Part shown: piece after piece, positions 17,982 to 27,844 of the stretch
Position numbering within the stretch: the first letter of the stretch is position 1
How the letters are laid out: each line of letters opens with the position of its first letter
NCBI RefSeq assembly: GCF_001612805.1
Contig: NZ_BDBD01000011.1
Coordinates: forward strand, 992,001-1,056,000
Direction: 5' to 3'
Length of the DNA stretch: 64,000 nucleotides
Source of the DNA: Nocardia coubleae NBRC 108252
Lineage (GTDB): Bacteria > Actinomycetota > Actinomycetes > Mycobacteriales > Mycobacteriaceae
Notes under the pieces: generated by a model
The model's input: the letters and a program-made list of their open reading frames with translations, nothing else
The model's database searches: none
What the model was told of the DNA's origin: nothing
Made by a program: the position numbers and the translations under genes

Positions 17982-20566
17982 CACGCTCTCCGATCGACGA
18001 GTTCGACGGCCAGGTCGGTCACTTCGTAGATGCGCAGGCCCGGCTTCCACAGCGAGCCGTCCACCACCGCCGTCACCCCGTGTGGTCCGCGATGCAGCGC
18101 CTTGACGTGGGCTTCGAGTTCCACGGTGCCGTCGGTGGGCAGGAACTGACCGCGGTAGCGCCAGCTGAAGGGAATGTCGGCTGGGATGCGGAACACCGGG
18201 TCGGCCATGTCCGCGGCGTGACCCGCGTCCAGCAGCCATTCCTGGACGGCGTGGATCACCGATTCGACGCCGAGTGAGCCGGGGATGACCGGGTCGAGGT
18301 GGAAGTGGCGGGCGAAGAACCAGTCGGCCGGGTCGATCGGCCGCAGCGAATGCAGGTATCCCGCACCGTGTTTCCCGCCGCCGTCGACCACGTCGACCTG
18401 GTCGATGAGGGCCAGGGTGCGGCGCGAGCACAGGGGCGCGGTCGGGTCGGCGCGGCGGCCGGCCACGTCGATCGTCCGAACCTCGGCGGTGGGGTTCTCG
18501 GCCAGCCAGGACGGTGCGGGGCGCCCGGCGTCGAGCCCGGTCTGGTTGGCGAGGGCCTCGTCGCTGAAGTAGCCGAACATGGTCTCGCCGGTGTAGAACG
18601 GCTCGCCGTCGACGCTGAGCGTGTAGTCGAAGGTCTGCAGGGAAGAGCCGGGCAGGATCGTCGTCGACAGCAGCCGCGAGGACTGTTCGATGGTGCGGTC
18701 GCGCAGGTCGACCTGGCGCAGGAATGTCGCCGTGCCGCCGAGGTTGCGCAGGCTGAGAGTTGTACCTGGTTGGGTCAGCGTCGGTCCCGCGTAGTAGCCC
18801 ATGAGCAGGGCCGCCTGCAGCGAGGTCTCCATGTACACGAAATGCGGCATGGATTCGTTGGCGGTGTCGGCGTAATACCAGGAGTCGGCGGGCGAGTCGT
18901 ACTCGGTGGTGTAGGTGGCGTGGTCGAGAGTGCCTCGCGCACCGTCGAATTCGCGCACCCGGTCGACCAGCAGCAGGCCGCCGGTGGGCAGTCGGGTCGC
19001 GCGGACCCCGGTGTACTCCGCGAACTCGGGGCCCATGGCGATCGCCTGGTCGCCGCGGGCCAGGTGGGTCATGTGGAATTCGTTGAGCAGCAGACTCGGA
19101 ACGGCCTCGCCGGGCCCGACACCCGCGCCGGGTGCCTCGGTGACGGTGACCTCCACGGACAGACCGGGCTCCCCTGTGGAGAAGCTCACCGTGCCCGTGA
19201 CGTGCGGGCGGGATACGAGATCCAGGGCGCTCACGATGAGCTCCAAGGTGCGGTGGGCCGCGACGCGTCCGGCGACAGCAGAACCGGTCGAGTACCTCTG
19301 GCCCACGGGACGCGCAGGGGAGCTCGGCGCTCGAAGTGACTCGGTTGCCGCGGTCAATGTGCTCCCCGACAGGCACAGGTGCATGCCGGTGAACAGCGCG
19401 AACACCTCGGCGGCCTGGCGGGCGGCGGCGTCGGGCGCGCCGTCGTACCGGGCGACGACCCGGCCGTCACCCGTACCGCCGTAGAGCTCGATCGCTTCGA
19501 CCGCGTTGAGCGCCAACGGTTCTCCGCCTGCCAAGCAGGCCGCGACTTCGACGCCGTCGCGCCGGTAGGCCGGCCCGAACACCTCTGCGATCGCGCCCGC
19601 GGTGAGCGACTCGAGGGCCGCGCGGTCCAACTCTGTGCGTGTGGTGCGAGCCAGTGGCTTGAACGCGCCCTCCCTGGCGACGACGGACGCACGGGATGCT
19701 CGATCGCCGACCGGTGCCGTGACGCCCACCGGTGCCGTGCCACGGTGGCCTGGCACTGCCACGCCGGGCCCTGCCACGGACCGTTGTGTGCCCGCGATGG
19801 GGGCCGCGATTCCGGTGCCGAGTCGTTCGGTCGTTTCGCCTGCGGACACCTCGCCGTTCGCGGGTGACTCGACAGCGGCACCGAATGTCCGAGCCTGATG
19901 CCCGCCGAGAACGGCGGTGGAGATTCTTGCGTCGTCGGCTGCGCCACCGGGTACACCGTGGAGCGCGAACGATGTCCCCTCACCGGCGGGAACCACAGCG
20001 GAATCCGCCGCACGCTGTTGACCCCGAACGGCGATGGAGTCCGTCGCACGGACGCCAACGCTGTTGCTGAGCAGGGGTGTTCCCACAGCCCGCGTCCACA
20101 GCGCACGCTGTAGGGCGACTTGCGCGGCGAGGGCGGCGCGGTGGGCGGTGACGACGCCGGTGCGGAGTTGGGCGATGGCGGCTCGAGGTGCGGCGGCGCT
20201 CCCCTCACTCGTCTCAGCGATCGCGGGCGCTCCCGCATGTGTGGCACGTTCCCCTGCGGACTGGGCGCCATCCCGCGTCTGCCGAGCGAATTCCACTGCG
20301 CGCCCATCGGACACAATCGCGTGCCCGGCTGGCTCCACTGCTGAGGCGTGGCCAGTCGTCCGGCTCGCGGATCCGGGCGCAGGCCGGGCGGGTGCGGAGT
20401 CAGGCGCCGACCGGGCAGGTGCGGAGTCAGGCGCCGACCGCGCGGGTGCGGAGTCGGGCGCTGGTCGGGCGGGTGGCGCGGTGTGCGGCGGCGCGGTCAG
20501 GGCGGGTTGGGCGGGGGGCGCGCCGGTCGGGTCGAAGGCGATGCCGTCGAAGTCGAGGGCTGTCAT
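17981..20566 (-). CDS. PfaC-like double FabA-type dehydratase, without KS/CLF domains
   Basis: The 861-residue protein has three parts. Residues 1 to about 310 are Ala/Pro/Gly-rich, likely disordered, with a 9-residue repeat near the start. From about 320 a helical/hotdog region with AEVFGPAYR follows. From about 510 two FabA-like hotdog modules appear: the first has LLVDRV, DSWYY and [15 protein letters not shown]; the second has [10 protein letters not shown] at 755-764, the canonical PfaC dehydratase active-site block with its His. It should dehydrate or isomerise 3-hydroxyacyl-ACP. Known PfaC proteins carry KS and chain-length-factor domains in front; these are absent here. ATG 20566 overlaps the PKS stop as ATGA. 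Confidence 0.85.
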   Translation of the reverse strand: MTALDFDGIAFDPTGAPPAQPALTAPPHTAPPARPAPDSAPARSAPDSAPARSAPDSAPARPAPGSASRTTGHASAVEPAGHAIVSDGRAVEFARQTRDGAQSAGERATHAGAPAIAETSEGSAAAPRAAIAQLRTGVVTAHRAALAAQVALQRALWTRAVGTPLLSNSVGVRATDSIAVRGQQRAADSAVVPAGEGTSFALHGVPGGAADDARISTAVLGGHQARTFGAAVESPANGEVSAGETTERLGTGIAAPIAGTQRSVAGPGVAVPGHRGTAPVGVTAPVGDRASRASVVAREGAFKPLARTTRTELDRAALESLTAGAIAEVFGPAYRRDGVEVAACLAGGEPLALNAVEAIELYGGTGDGRVVARYDGAPDAAARQAAEVFALFTGMHLCLSGSTLTAATESLRAPSSPARPVGQRYSTGSAVAGRVAAHRTLELIVSALDLVSRPHVTGTVSFSTGEPGLSVEVTVTEAPGAGVGPGEAVPSLLLNEFHMTHLARGDQAIAMGPEFAEYTGVRATRLPTGGLLLVDRVREFDGARGTLDHATYTTEYDSPADSWYYADTANESMPHFVYMETSLQAALLMGYYAGPTLTQPGTTLSLRNLGGTATFLRQVDLRDRTIEQSSRLLSTTILPGSSLQTFDYTLSVDGEPFYTGETMFGYFSDEALANQTGLDAGRPAPSWLAENPTAEVRTIDVAGRRADPTAPLCSRRTLALIDQVDVVDGGGKHGAGYLHSLRPIDPADWFFARHFHLDPVIPGSLGVESVIHAVQEWLLDAGHAADMADPVFRIPADIPFSWRYRGQFLPTDGTVELEAHVKALHRGPHGVTAVVDGSLWKPGLRIYEVTDLAVELVDRRA
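20381..20472. repeat. 27-bp tandem repeat inside the dehydratase gene
   Basis: About three consecutive, slightly diverged copies of a 27-bp unit encode a 9-residue repeat of the form APDSAPARS near the N-terminus of the dehydratase protein. Copies differ by few bases, which points to recent slippage or duplication. The encoded segment is a flexible linker by composition. Confidence 0.75.
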
Positions 20567-23500
20567 CGGGTCCACTTCCTCACCGAGGTCTGGAACTTGT
20601 CCGTCAGGTCGGGCGTCGTGAGGACGGTGACGTCCGAGAAGCGTTGCAGCACTGTGCCGTCGGTGGACAGTGCGGTGGCGTCGATGCGAGCTTCGAGCCT
20701 GCTCGCGCGTGGATTGTCGACTACCAGGACGAACGGTTCGGTGGTCGGGAGCGGGTGGTGGTAGTCGATGCGGCCGACGCCGAGGGGCAGGCAGGCCGTG
20801 CCGAGCAGTCGGTGACCGAGGACGGGCGGGCCCTGCAGGATCAGGTCGGCGGCGACCGGGTCGTGCAGGTGGCCCGCGTAGGCGCCCGCGGCGACGGGGT
20901 CGGTGGGCAGGTGGCAGTCCAGGACGATCGCGCTGTCGCTCTCGGCCCGGATCGCGCGCAGGCCCTGCAGCGCGGGACCGTGGAACTGGATGGCGTCCCG
21001 GTAGATCCGGTCCGCGGGGGTGCCCGGTCCGGCGGGAATCGTTTGCCTGGCACCGCCGTCCGGATTCGCGGCCAGCAGTAGGGTCGCCCGGAAGTGGGCG
21101 AGCTTGCCGTCGAAGACGGTGGCGCGCACCGCCGTACGGCCGTCGAGGTCGTCGATCGGGACGAGCTCGATCTCTAGCGCGGTGACCGGATGATCGAAGA
21201 CGAGTCCCTTGAGCACATGGTAGTCACGGACGCCGACCACGGTGCGGCCCGGCCTGGTTCGCTCGGCGAGGTGGATCATCGCGCCGAGGCCGAAGGTGGC
21301 GGGCAGCACGATGTGGTCACCGATGCGGTGTGCCTCGATCACGGGTTCGTCGACCAAGCCCGCGATGTCGCGACGGGCCCGCACCGTGGCGAGCACGTGT
21401 TCGCCGGTCGACAGGGCGGTGGCGGCGCCGACCAGCAGGATCGGCTCGGGCCGGCGGTCCTCGGTGAACTGGGTGGTGAAGGCGGCCGCGCCCGCGGCCG
21501 GGGCCAGCAGCGGGATGCCGCGCGCCCGGAAGTGCTCGCGCAGGTCGGCGGTCACCATGCCGCCGTCCCAGGCGCCCCAGTCGATCGCGGTGACGCGGTG
21601 CCCGGGATGCCTGCGCCGCCAGCTCACCGCGAACCGGCACAGCGCCTCGTTGGCGGCGGCGTAATCCGCCTGGCCCGCATTGCCGAACAAACCCGCCACC
21701 GAGGTGAAGAAAACCAGATCCTTCGGCTCGCCCACCGCGGCGAGGACGGCGGCCAGACCACCGAGCTTCGGACGCAACACGCGAGCGATCGAGTCGGCGG
21801 TCTTGTCGGGGATCATCGAGTCCGCCAGGACCCCGGCGCCGTGGACGACACCGGTGATCCGGTCGCGCCACGGCGCGACGGCCTCGGCGAGTGCCGTCGC
21901 GTCGGTGGCGTCGACGGCCAGGTAGTCGGCGCGGTCACCGAGCGTCGCCAGGGTCGAGCGGATCTCACGGACGGCACGGACGTCGCCGCAGGCCCGCTCG
22001 ATGTCCTTGGGCCGCGCGCCGGTTCCCGCCAGCGCGCGCACCGCGGCGGGCTTGAGGTCGGTGTCGGGGACACCGGCCGCCCAGGTGGGCTCTTCACCGA
22101 GCGTGGTGCGGCCGAGCAGCAGGAAGCGCGCCGCGCTGTGCCGGGCGAGGGCGAGGACGCAGGTCGCCGTCACTCCCCTGGCTCCGCCGGTCACCAGCAG
22201 CAGATCGTCCTCGGTGAGCAGCGTCGGCCCGAAACCCGCTGCGGTACTGACTATCTCGGTGACGACAGCGGGCTTGTGCCTGCTCGGCACCGGTGTGCGG
22301 CGCAGGCCCGAGGCGTCGACGCCGACCTCGACGGTGTCGATCGCGGCGTCGCACAGCTCCTCGAGCACGATCTGCGCCACCCGCGCCGGAGTCGCCGCCG
22401 GCGCGATGTCGAGCGCGCGGCAGAACAGTGTGGGTTCCTCGGCGGCAAGGGTTTTCACGACGCCGCCGAGCCCGCCGAGCAAGGCGTGGACCGGGTCGGC
22501 GTCCCCGCGCAGGCCCAGATGACCGTCGAGCCGGGTGACCGTCACGAACCCGGCGCGTCCGGTCGCGCCGCGCAGGGCGGGCACCACGCGGCCGGCGACC
22601 AGGATCGTCTCGGTCAGGATCCGCTCGGCCTGCGCCCACTCCGTGGCGACACCCGCGACGACCACGCACAGGTCGGCGGCACCGGTGTCGTCGCCGGGTT
22701 CGACCCGCCGCACCGTCCAGCTGAGCGCGCGCAGCGCTTCCTCGATCGCCTCCACATCGGTTTCGGCGGACTCGTCCAGGCACACCACCAGCGCCCGACC
22801 CGCGGGCCGATACGGCTCGACAGCGAGGTCGACCGGGGCGAGCTCGACGAGTTCGACGACATGCCGCGGCGTTTCGGCCGCGGCCTCAGCTTTTGGGTGG
22901 ACATCACCCCCGGCCAGCTCAGCCACGATCTGATCCAGCGAGCGGAGCGTGCCGAGTTGTTCGGGTCCGAGACTCGGCAGGGTCGGAAACCGTTCCTGTA
23001 ATGCGCCGATCACCTGGACCCGTTTGATCGAATCGACCCCCAGATCCGCTTCCAGATCCATTGCCGGATCGACCATCTCGACCGGGTACCCGGTTTTGTC
23101 GGCGACCACTTCCCGCAGCGCCTGCCGCAGGGCATCGGCAGAATGCGCGAGATCCGCATCGGCTGAGGCGATCTCGTCCCTAGCCGCCGAACCACCGGAC
23201 GGCGCGGCCGTGCCGCTCGCCGCACCCGCCGCGACAGGACCGCTGGTCGCCTCGGTCGACGCGTCGGCGGCGAGCAGATCGGCGATCTGATCGAGGGTGC
23301 GCAGCGTACCCAGCTGCTCGGGGCCGAGGCTCGGCAGCGACGGGAATCGCTCCTGCAGAGCGCCGATCACCTGCACCCGTTTGATCGAATCGACACCGAG
23401 ATCGGCTTCCAGATCCATTGCCGGATCGATCATCTCGACCGGATAGCCGGTCTTGTCGGCGACCACTTCCCGCAGTGCCGCGCGGATCGCTTCGCCGTTC

Positions 23501-26500
23501 AGCGCCTGCGCCCCCGGCGCCCCCGGCTCAGTATCGCCGGCGGAGTTCTGGACGTCGGAACCGGCTGTGCGAGCGGCTGTCTGCGCGACCGCTGCCGACG
23601 ACGTCGCTGCACGCTCCTGGGCCACCGGTACAGTTCCGGCTGCCCGCGGTGCGGTGTCGCTCGCACCGGTGAAGTTCTGACCGGCCTGATGACCCGTCGG
23701 GTAGGCGGTGTCGCTTGCGGCGGGAGTCACCGATCCGGGCACGGTGTTCGTTGGGGCGGTACCGCTGGACAGCGGGGCCGGCGCGGGTAGGTGGCCGTTC
23801 GCCGGGGCCTGTGTGGGCGCCGCTGTCAAGGCCTGGGTCGGCGCGGGGGCGTTCACCGCGGGCGGGGCCGCCCGGTAACTGGTCACCGAGTGCGAACCGG
23901 CGGCTCCCCCTTCGATCTCGGCCAGCTGGCCGAGCACTTCGCTTGCCCGCGAGTGGCTCTCGCTGATGGCGACTCCGTGATCCTTCACGGCTTCGATGGC
24001 GCGCAGTAGGCGGTCGTCGATGGCACCGGCATTCAGCGCGCCCGCCAGCCCGCGGGCCAGGTCGAGCTGGCCGTCGAGGTACTGCCGGTGCGTGTCCAGA
24101 TGCTGGACGAGTGCGGTATCGAGCGGGTCGACGGGGATGGTCACGAGCTGTTCCTCCACGAGCGGGGGCACCGAGGATCGGTGCGAAAGTTCGGATACGG
24201 CAGGTGATTCGGAGATCGGGTGCGGTGGCGCGCCGGTCCGGCCGCCGACCACGGCGTGCGAATCCGCCACAGCCGAACCAGGAACAGTCGCCGGAACATC
24301 AGGCAGGGTCGAGCCGCCCCGCGGGGACGCGGTGGGTGAATCAACAAGTGCGGACACAGGTTCAGGGCCGACGAGGGAGTGTGGTGCCGCATCGTCCGCG
24401 AGCTGGATGCGGTAGTCGCCCGACAACGCTTCGGCGTAGGCGGCGCGGCGGGCGGCGGGAACGTATTCGGGGGCTGAAAGGATCACAGTCATCCGGTCGG
24501 CCGCCGGAGTGGTCGGCGCGGTGGCGGGGGCGGCGTAGCGATTGATACCCGACATCTCGACACCGAGGACGGCGAGACGGACAGCCGCCCGCTTGAGCGC
24601 CACGTCTCCGTTGCCGATGGGTCCGGAATCGGTGGCGAAGGCGATCACGTCCTCGCCGAGGGTGCGGCGGACCAGCGAGGTCAGCACCTGTTTCGGACCG
24701 CACTCGACGAAGATCGTGCAGCCGTCGGCGTGCATGGCCCGCAGCGCGTCGACGAACTCGACCGGCCGGCTCAGCTGCTCGGTCAGGGTTGCCCGGTTGG
24801 CGGCGACATCGGCGCCGTAGGACGCGCCCGCGGTGTCGGCATAGACCCGCGCATCGGGCTCGACGATGTCGACTTCCTCGACGGCGGCACCGAATTCGGT
24901 GACCGCGTGCGCCACATACGGGGTGTGGAAGGCAGCCGCCACCGGCAGATCCCGGGTAGCCCAGGCTTTCTCGGCGCTGCGTGCGGTGAAGGCGGCGATG
25001 CCGTCGGGTCCACCACCGACCACGATCTGGTCGGGCGCGTTGTGATTGCAGATCCACACGTCGTCCAGATCGGCGATCACCTCGGCGACCTCGTCGCGGG
25101 CCGCGTTGACGGCCACCATCGTGCCCGCCTCCGCGTCGTCGGCGACCGTCATCGCCGCGCCACGCGCCCTGGCCAGACCGAAGAAGTCCTCGGTGCTCAT
25201 CGCGCCGGAGGCCCACAGCGCGGTCAGCTCACCGAAGCTGTGGCCGAGGTAACCGTTGGCCCTCAGCCCGAATTCGGTGAGCACCCGGAACTGCCCGGCC
25301 GCGAGCGCGCCGATGGCGGGCTGCGCGAATTCGGTACGCCGCAGGGCGGATTCCTGCTCGGCGCGGGTCTGCTCGGTGAACGCGGGCGGCGGGAACACCA
25401 CTGCGCCCAGTCGCTGCTCGGCGCCGACGAACGCGGCGTTGGCCTCGTCGAACGCCGCCCCGACGGGCGGATTGTTCAGCACGGTGTCCAGGCCCATGTC
25501 CACGTATTGGCTGCCCTGCCCCGCGAACAGCACACCGACCTTCGGGTTCGGTACGGCGGCTGCGCGGAAGTACACGCCCTCGGGGTGATCCCACTGCGCG
25601 GCATCGGGATTGCGGACCAGTTCGTCGACCGCGAGCGTCCGCAGGTCCGCGGCGGTGTCCTCGTCGACCGAGACGAAGCCGATCCTGGCGTGCCCGGCCG
25701 GAATGTCACCACCGTCGGAGCCGGGGGTACTGCGCACGACGTCGATCAGCGCGGCGACATCGGGGGCGTGCCACAGGTGTGCACGCGGCACCCGGTGCAG
25801 GACCTGCCCGCGCGTCTGGTCGGCTTCCTCCAGCACGATGTGGAAGTTGGTGCCGCCGAAGCCCATCGCCGAGGCGGCCGCCCGGCGCACCGGACGCTGC
25901 GGGTCACGCACCCACGGGCGGGTCCTGGTGTTCACGTAGAAGGGCGTCCGGGCGGCGTCGATCTCACTGTTGGGCGCGTCGACATTGATCGTCGAGGGCA
26001 GCACCTTCTGGTGCAGGGCAAGCGCCAGCTTCATCACCCCGGCCGTGCCCGCGGCGCCCTTGGTGTGCCCGATCTGGGACTTCACGCTGCCGAGCGCCGC
26101 GAACCCAGTCTCCGAACTCGACTCGGCGAGCAGCCCTTTCAGCGCGGTCAGCTCGGTCTTGTCACCGACGGCGGTGCCGGTGGCATGCGCCTCGATCAGT
26201 TCGACGTCGGCGGGTGAGCATTCCGCGTCGGCGTAGGCGCGGTCCAGCGCCACCCGCTGCCCCTCCGCGCGCGGCGCGTAGATGCTCTTGGAGCGGCCGT
26301 CGCTGGAGGAACCGAGACCGCGGATCACCGCGTAGATCCGGTTACCGTCGCGGCGCGCGTCGGCGAGGCGGCGCAGGGCCAGCATGGTGATGCCCTCACC
26401 GAGCAGGGTGCCGTCGGCCTCGGCGGAGAACGGGCTGATCCGGCCGGTCGGCGAAAGCGCGCCGACCTTGCTGAAGCACAGGTAGATGAAGATCGAGTTC

Positions 26501-27222
26501 TCGGTGTCGACGCCGCCGGTGATCATCATGTCGGCGCGCCCGTCCTGCAGTTCGGCGATCGCGGTGCGGATGGCGGCCAGCGAGGCCGCGCAGGCCGCGT
26601 CGACGGTGCAGTTCATGCCACCGAGCCCGAGCCGGTTCGCCACCCGGCCCGCCACCACATTGGCGAGCAGGCCCGGGAAGGAGTTCTCCTCCCACGGCGC
26701 GAACGCGGCGACGAACCGGCGCGAGATCTCGCTGACGTCGCTCTCGGACAGCCCCATCGACCGCCCCGCCTCCGCCAACACCGGCGTCGACAGGCGCGCG
26801 GCCAGCGGATGCATCAGCGGCACCGGGCCGGTGGTGCCGAGCACCACGCCGGTGCGCGCGGGGTCGTACCACTGCGAACCGGTCGCGCCGGCATCGGCCA
26901 GCAGGTCACGCGCAACCCCGAGGCTCAGGGTCTGCATGGTGCTGGTGACCTCGAGCTGGTTCGGCGGCAGCCCGAACTCGAGCGGATCGAACGCGACATC
27001 GGGCAGGAAAGCGCCGCGGCGCGAATAGGTCTTGTCCGGCGCCGAGCGGTCGGCGTCGTAGTAGTCGTCCAGGCTCCAGCGCGACGCGGGCACCTCGGAG
27101 GTGCAGTCGACGCCGTCGATGATGTTCTGCCAGTACTCGCGGTGGGTGTGTGCCTTGGGCAGCAGACCCGACATCCCGACAATGGCGATCGGGTCGCGTG
27201 CCAGGCGTCGTTCGACGGTCAC
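20563..27222 (-). CDS. PfaA-like iterative polyketide/PUFA-type synthase, KS-AT-ACP-ACP-KR-DH
   Basis: The 2219-residue megasynthase reads: ketosynthase (about 1-470) with DAACAAS (catalytic Cys near 210), EAHATGT and GHTKGAAG His residues; acyltransferase (about 555-880) with GHSFGE near residue 660; a Pro/Ala/Thr-rich linker; two tandem acyl carrier domains with GVDSIKRVQ phosphopantetheine sites near 1277 and 1396; ketoreductase with VTGGARGV near 1677 and catalytic Tyr in QADYAAANEA near 1855; and a C-terminal PS-DH-like domain from about 1960. The order matches PfaA of PUFA synthases with an added dehydratase. The start is GTG with AGAGGAA 7 nt upstream. It sits 13 nt after the SGNH gene and overlaps the dehydratase gene. 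Confidence 0.93.
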   Translation of the reverse strand: MTVERRLARDPIAIVGMSGLLPKAHTHREYWQNIIDGVDCTSEVPASRWSLDDYYDADRSAPDKTYSRRGAFLPDVAFDPLEFGLPPNQLEVTSTMQTLSLGVARDLLADAGATGSQWYDPARTGVVLGTTGPVPLMHPLAARLSTPVLAEAGRSMGLSESDVSEISRRFVAAFAPWEENSFPGLLANVVAGRVANRLGLGGMNCTVDAACAASLAAIRTAIAELQDGRADMMITGGVDTENSIFIYLCFSKVGALSPTGRISPFSAEADGTLLGEGITMLALRRLADARRDGNRIYAVIRGLGSSSDGRSKSIYAPRAEGQRVALDRAYADAECSPADVELIEAHATGTAVGDKTELTALKGLLAESSSETGFAALGSVKSQIGHTKGAAGTAGVMKLALALHQKVLPSTINVDAPNSEIDAARTPFYVNTRTRPWVRDPQRPVRRAAASAMGFGGTNFHIVLEEADQTRGQVLHRVPRAHLWHAPDVAALIDVVRSTPGSDGGDIPAGHARIGFVSVDEDTAADLRTLAVDELVRNPDAAQWDHPEGVYFRAAAVPNPKVGVLFAGQGSQYVDMGLDTVLNNPPVGAAFDEANAAFVGAEQRLGAVVFPPPAFTEQTRAEQESALRRTEFAQPAIGALAAGQFRVLTEFGLRANGYLGHSFGELTALWASGAMSTEDFFGLARARGAAMTVADDAEAGTMVAVNAARDEVAEVIADLDDVWICNHNAPDQIVVGGGPDGIAAFTARSAEKAWATRDLPVAAAFHTPYVAHAVTEFGAAVEEVDIVEPDARVYADTAGASYGADVAANRATLTEQLSRPVEFVDALRAMHADGCTIFVECGPKQVLTSLVRRTLGEDVIAFATDSGPIGNGDVALKRAAVRLAVLGVEMSGINRYAAPATAPTTPAADRMTVILSAPEYVPAARRAAYAEALSGDYRIQLADDAAPHSLVGPEPVSALVDSPTASPRGGSTLPDVPATVPGSAVADSHAVVGGRTGAPPHPISESPAVSELSHRSSVPPLVEEQLVTIPVDPLDTALVQHLDTHRQYLDGQLDLARGLAGALNAGAIDDRLLRAIEAVKDHGVAISESHSRASEVLGQLAEIEGGAAGSHSVTSYRAAPPAVNAPAPTQALTAAPTQAPANGHLPAPAPLSSGTAPTNTVPGSVTPAASDTAYPTGHQAGQNFTGASDTAPRAAGTVPVAQERAATSSAAVAQTAARTAGSDVQNSAGDTEPGAPGAQALNGEAIRAALREVVADKTGYPVEMIDPAMDLEADLGVDSIKRVQVIGALQERFPSLPSLGPEQLGTLRTLDQIADLLAADASTEATSGPVAAGAASGTAAPSGGSAARDEIASADADLAHSADALRQALREVVADKTGYPVEMVDPAMDLEADLGVDSIKRVQVIGALQERFPTLPSLGPEQLGTLRSLDQIVAELAGGDVHPKAEAAAETPRHVVELVELAPVDLAVEPYRPAGRALVVCLDESAETDVEAIEEALRALSWTVRRVEPGDDTGAADLCVVVAGVATEWAQAERILTETILVAGRVVPALRGATGRAGFVTVTRLDGHLGLRGDADPVHALLGGLGGVVKTLAAEEPTLFCRALDIAPAATPARVAQIVLEELCDAAIDTVEVGVDASGLRRTPVPSRHKPAVVTEIVSTAAGFGPTLLTEDDLLLVTGGARGVTATCVLALARHSAARFLLLGRTTLGEEPTWAAGVPDTDLKPAAVRALAGTGARPKDIERACGDVRAVREIRSTLATLGDRADYLAVDATDATALAEAVAPWRDRITGVVHGAGVLADSMIPDKTADSIARVLRPKLGGLAAVLAAVGEPKDLVFFTSVAGLFGNAGQADYAAANEALCRFAVSWRRRHPGHRVTAIDWGAWDGGMVTADLREHFRARGIPLLAPAAGAAAFTTQFTEDRRPEPILLVGAATALSTGEHVLATVRARRDIAGLVDEPVIEAHRIGDHIVLPATFGLGAMIHLAERTRPGRTVVGVRDYHVLKGLVFDHPVTALEIELVPIDDLDGRTAVRATVFDGKLAHFRATLLLAANPDGGARQTIPAGPGTPADRIYRDAIQFHGPALQGLRAIRAESDSAIVLDCHLPTDPVAAGAYAGHLHDPVAADLILQGPPVLGHRLLGTACLPLGVGRIDYHHPLPTTEPFVLVVDNPRASRLEARIDATALSTDGTVLQRFSDVTVLTTPDLTDKFQTSVRKWTR
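22915..23480. repeat. Direct repeat encoding two near-identical acyl carrier domains
   Basis: Two copies of about 190 bp, near 22920-23115 and 23275-23475, encode ACPs that differ at only a few positions across the core (EMIDPAMD/EMVDPAMD and FPSLPS/FPTLPS). The near identity at DNA level suggests recent duplication or continuing gene conversion. Tandem ACPs are typical of PUFA synthases, where more copies raise output. Confidence 0.85.
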
Positions 27223-27235
27223 GAAAGGGTTCCTC

Positions 27236-27844
27236 TCAGGCGGCGACAGTGGTGGCGGTGGCCGAGGCGATCAGTTCGGCCGCGGCGGCGGCGAACAGGC
27301 GGTGGCCCACCGAACTCGGGTGCAGACCGTCGGCGGTCCACACCTCGGGCCGGGCCCATTCGGGCCTGGCGGCGATATCGAGAAGCAGGGCGCCGGTGTC
27401 GTCGGTGACCCGGGCGAGGACATCGTTGGCGGCGGCGAAACGCTCGCGCAGCAGCGCACGGAAGCCGTCCGGCACGGGCAGGCGGGCGGGAATATCGGGG
27501 TAACTCGCGGTGAACACCGTGGCTTCCCCTGCCCGCAAGGTGGTGAAGATGGTGTGCAGGTTGTCGGCGAAACGAGCCTCGTCATACGCGCTGACCAGGT
27601 CGTTCACGCCGACGACCACGCCGTAGAGGCCGGCCCGCGCCGCCGATGTCGCCGGTGCGAGCTGGCTCGCGACGACATCGCCGGTGGTGGCGCCGTGCGT
27701 GCCGAAGTTGCGAATCGTGGTTGGCCGCAATCCGAGCTGACCGCCGAGGCGCGAGACCCAGCCGCGGTAGCCACCCGCCGCGGCGGGGTCGCCACGGCCC
27801 TCCACGAAGCTGTCTCCGAGCGCCGTCAGGCCGGCCGCGATCAC
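27236..27844 (-). CDS. SGNH/GDSL-family hydrolase
   Basis: The 202-residue protein has the four SGNH blocks: ALGDSFVEG (nucleophilic Ser), a Gly in the second block, GVND, and DGLHPS with the catalytic Asp and His. No signal peptide is visible, so it should act in the cytosol. These enzymes hydrolyse esters or thioesters. The start is a GTG overlapping the preceding stop as GTGA, and the PKS begins 13 nt downstream. The synthase has no thioesterase domain, so product release or ester trimming is a plausible role, inferred from context. Confidence 0.85.
   Translation of the reverse strand: MIAAGLTALGDSFVEGRGDPAAAGGYRGWVSRLGGQLGLRPTTIRNFGTHGATTGDVVASQLAPATSAARAGLYGVVVGVNDLVSAYDEARFADNLHTIFTTLRAGEATVFTASYPDIPARLPVPDGFRALLRERFAAANDVLARVTDDTGALLLDIAARPEWARPEVWTADGLHPSSVGHRLFAAAAAELIASATATTVAA

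Noticed and set aside
20381..20472. Short direct repeats considered as a CRISPR-like array
   Set aside because: The repeats are contiguous without spacers and in frame inside a coding gene.
21190..23001. Long plus-strand open frames antisense to the PKS
   Set aside because: The minus-strand frame has clear catalytic motifs throughout; the antisense frames show only the low-complexity Arg/Gly/Ala pattern of GC-rich shadows.
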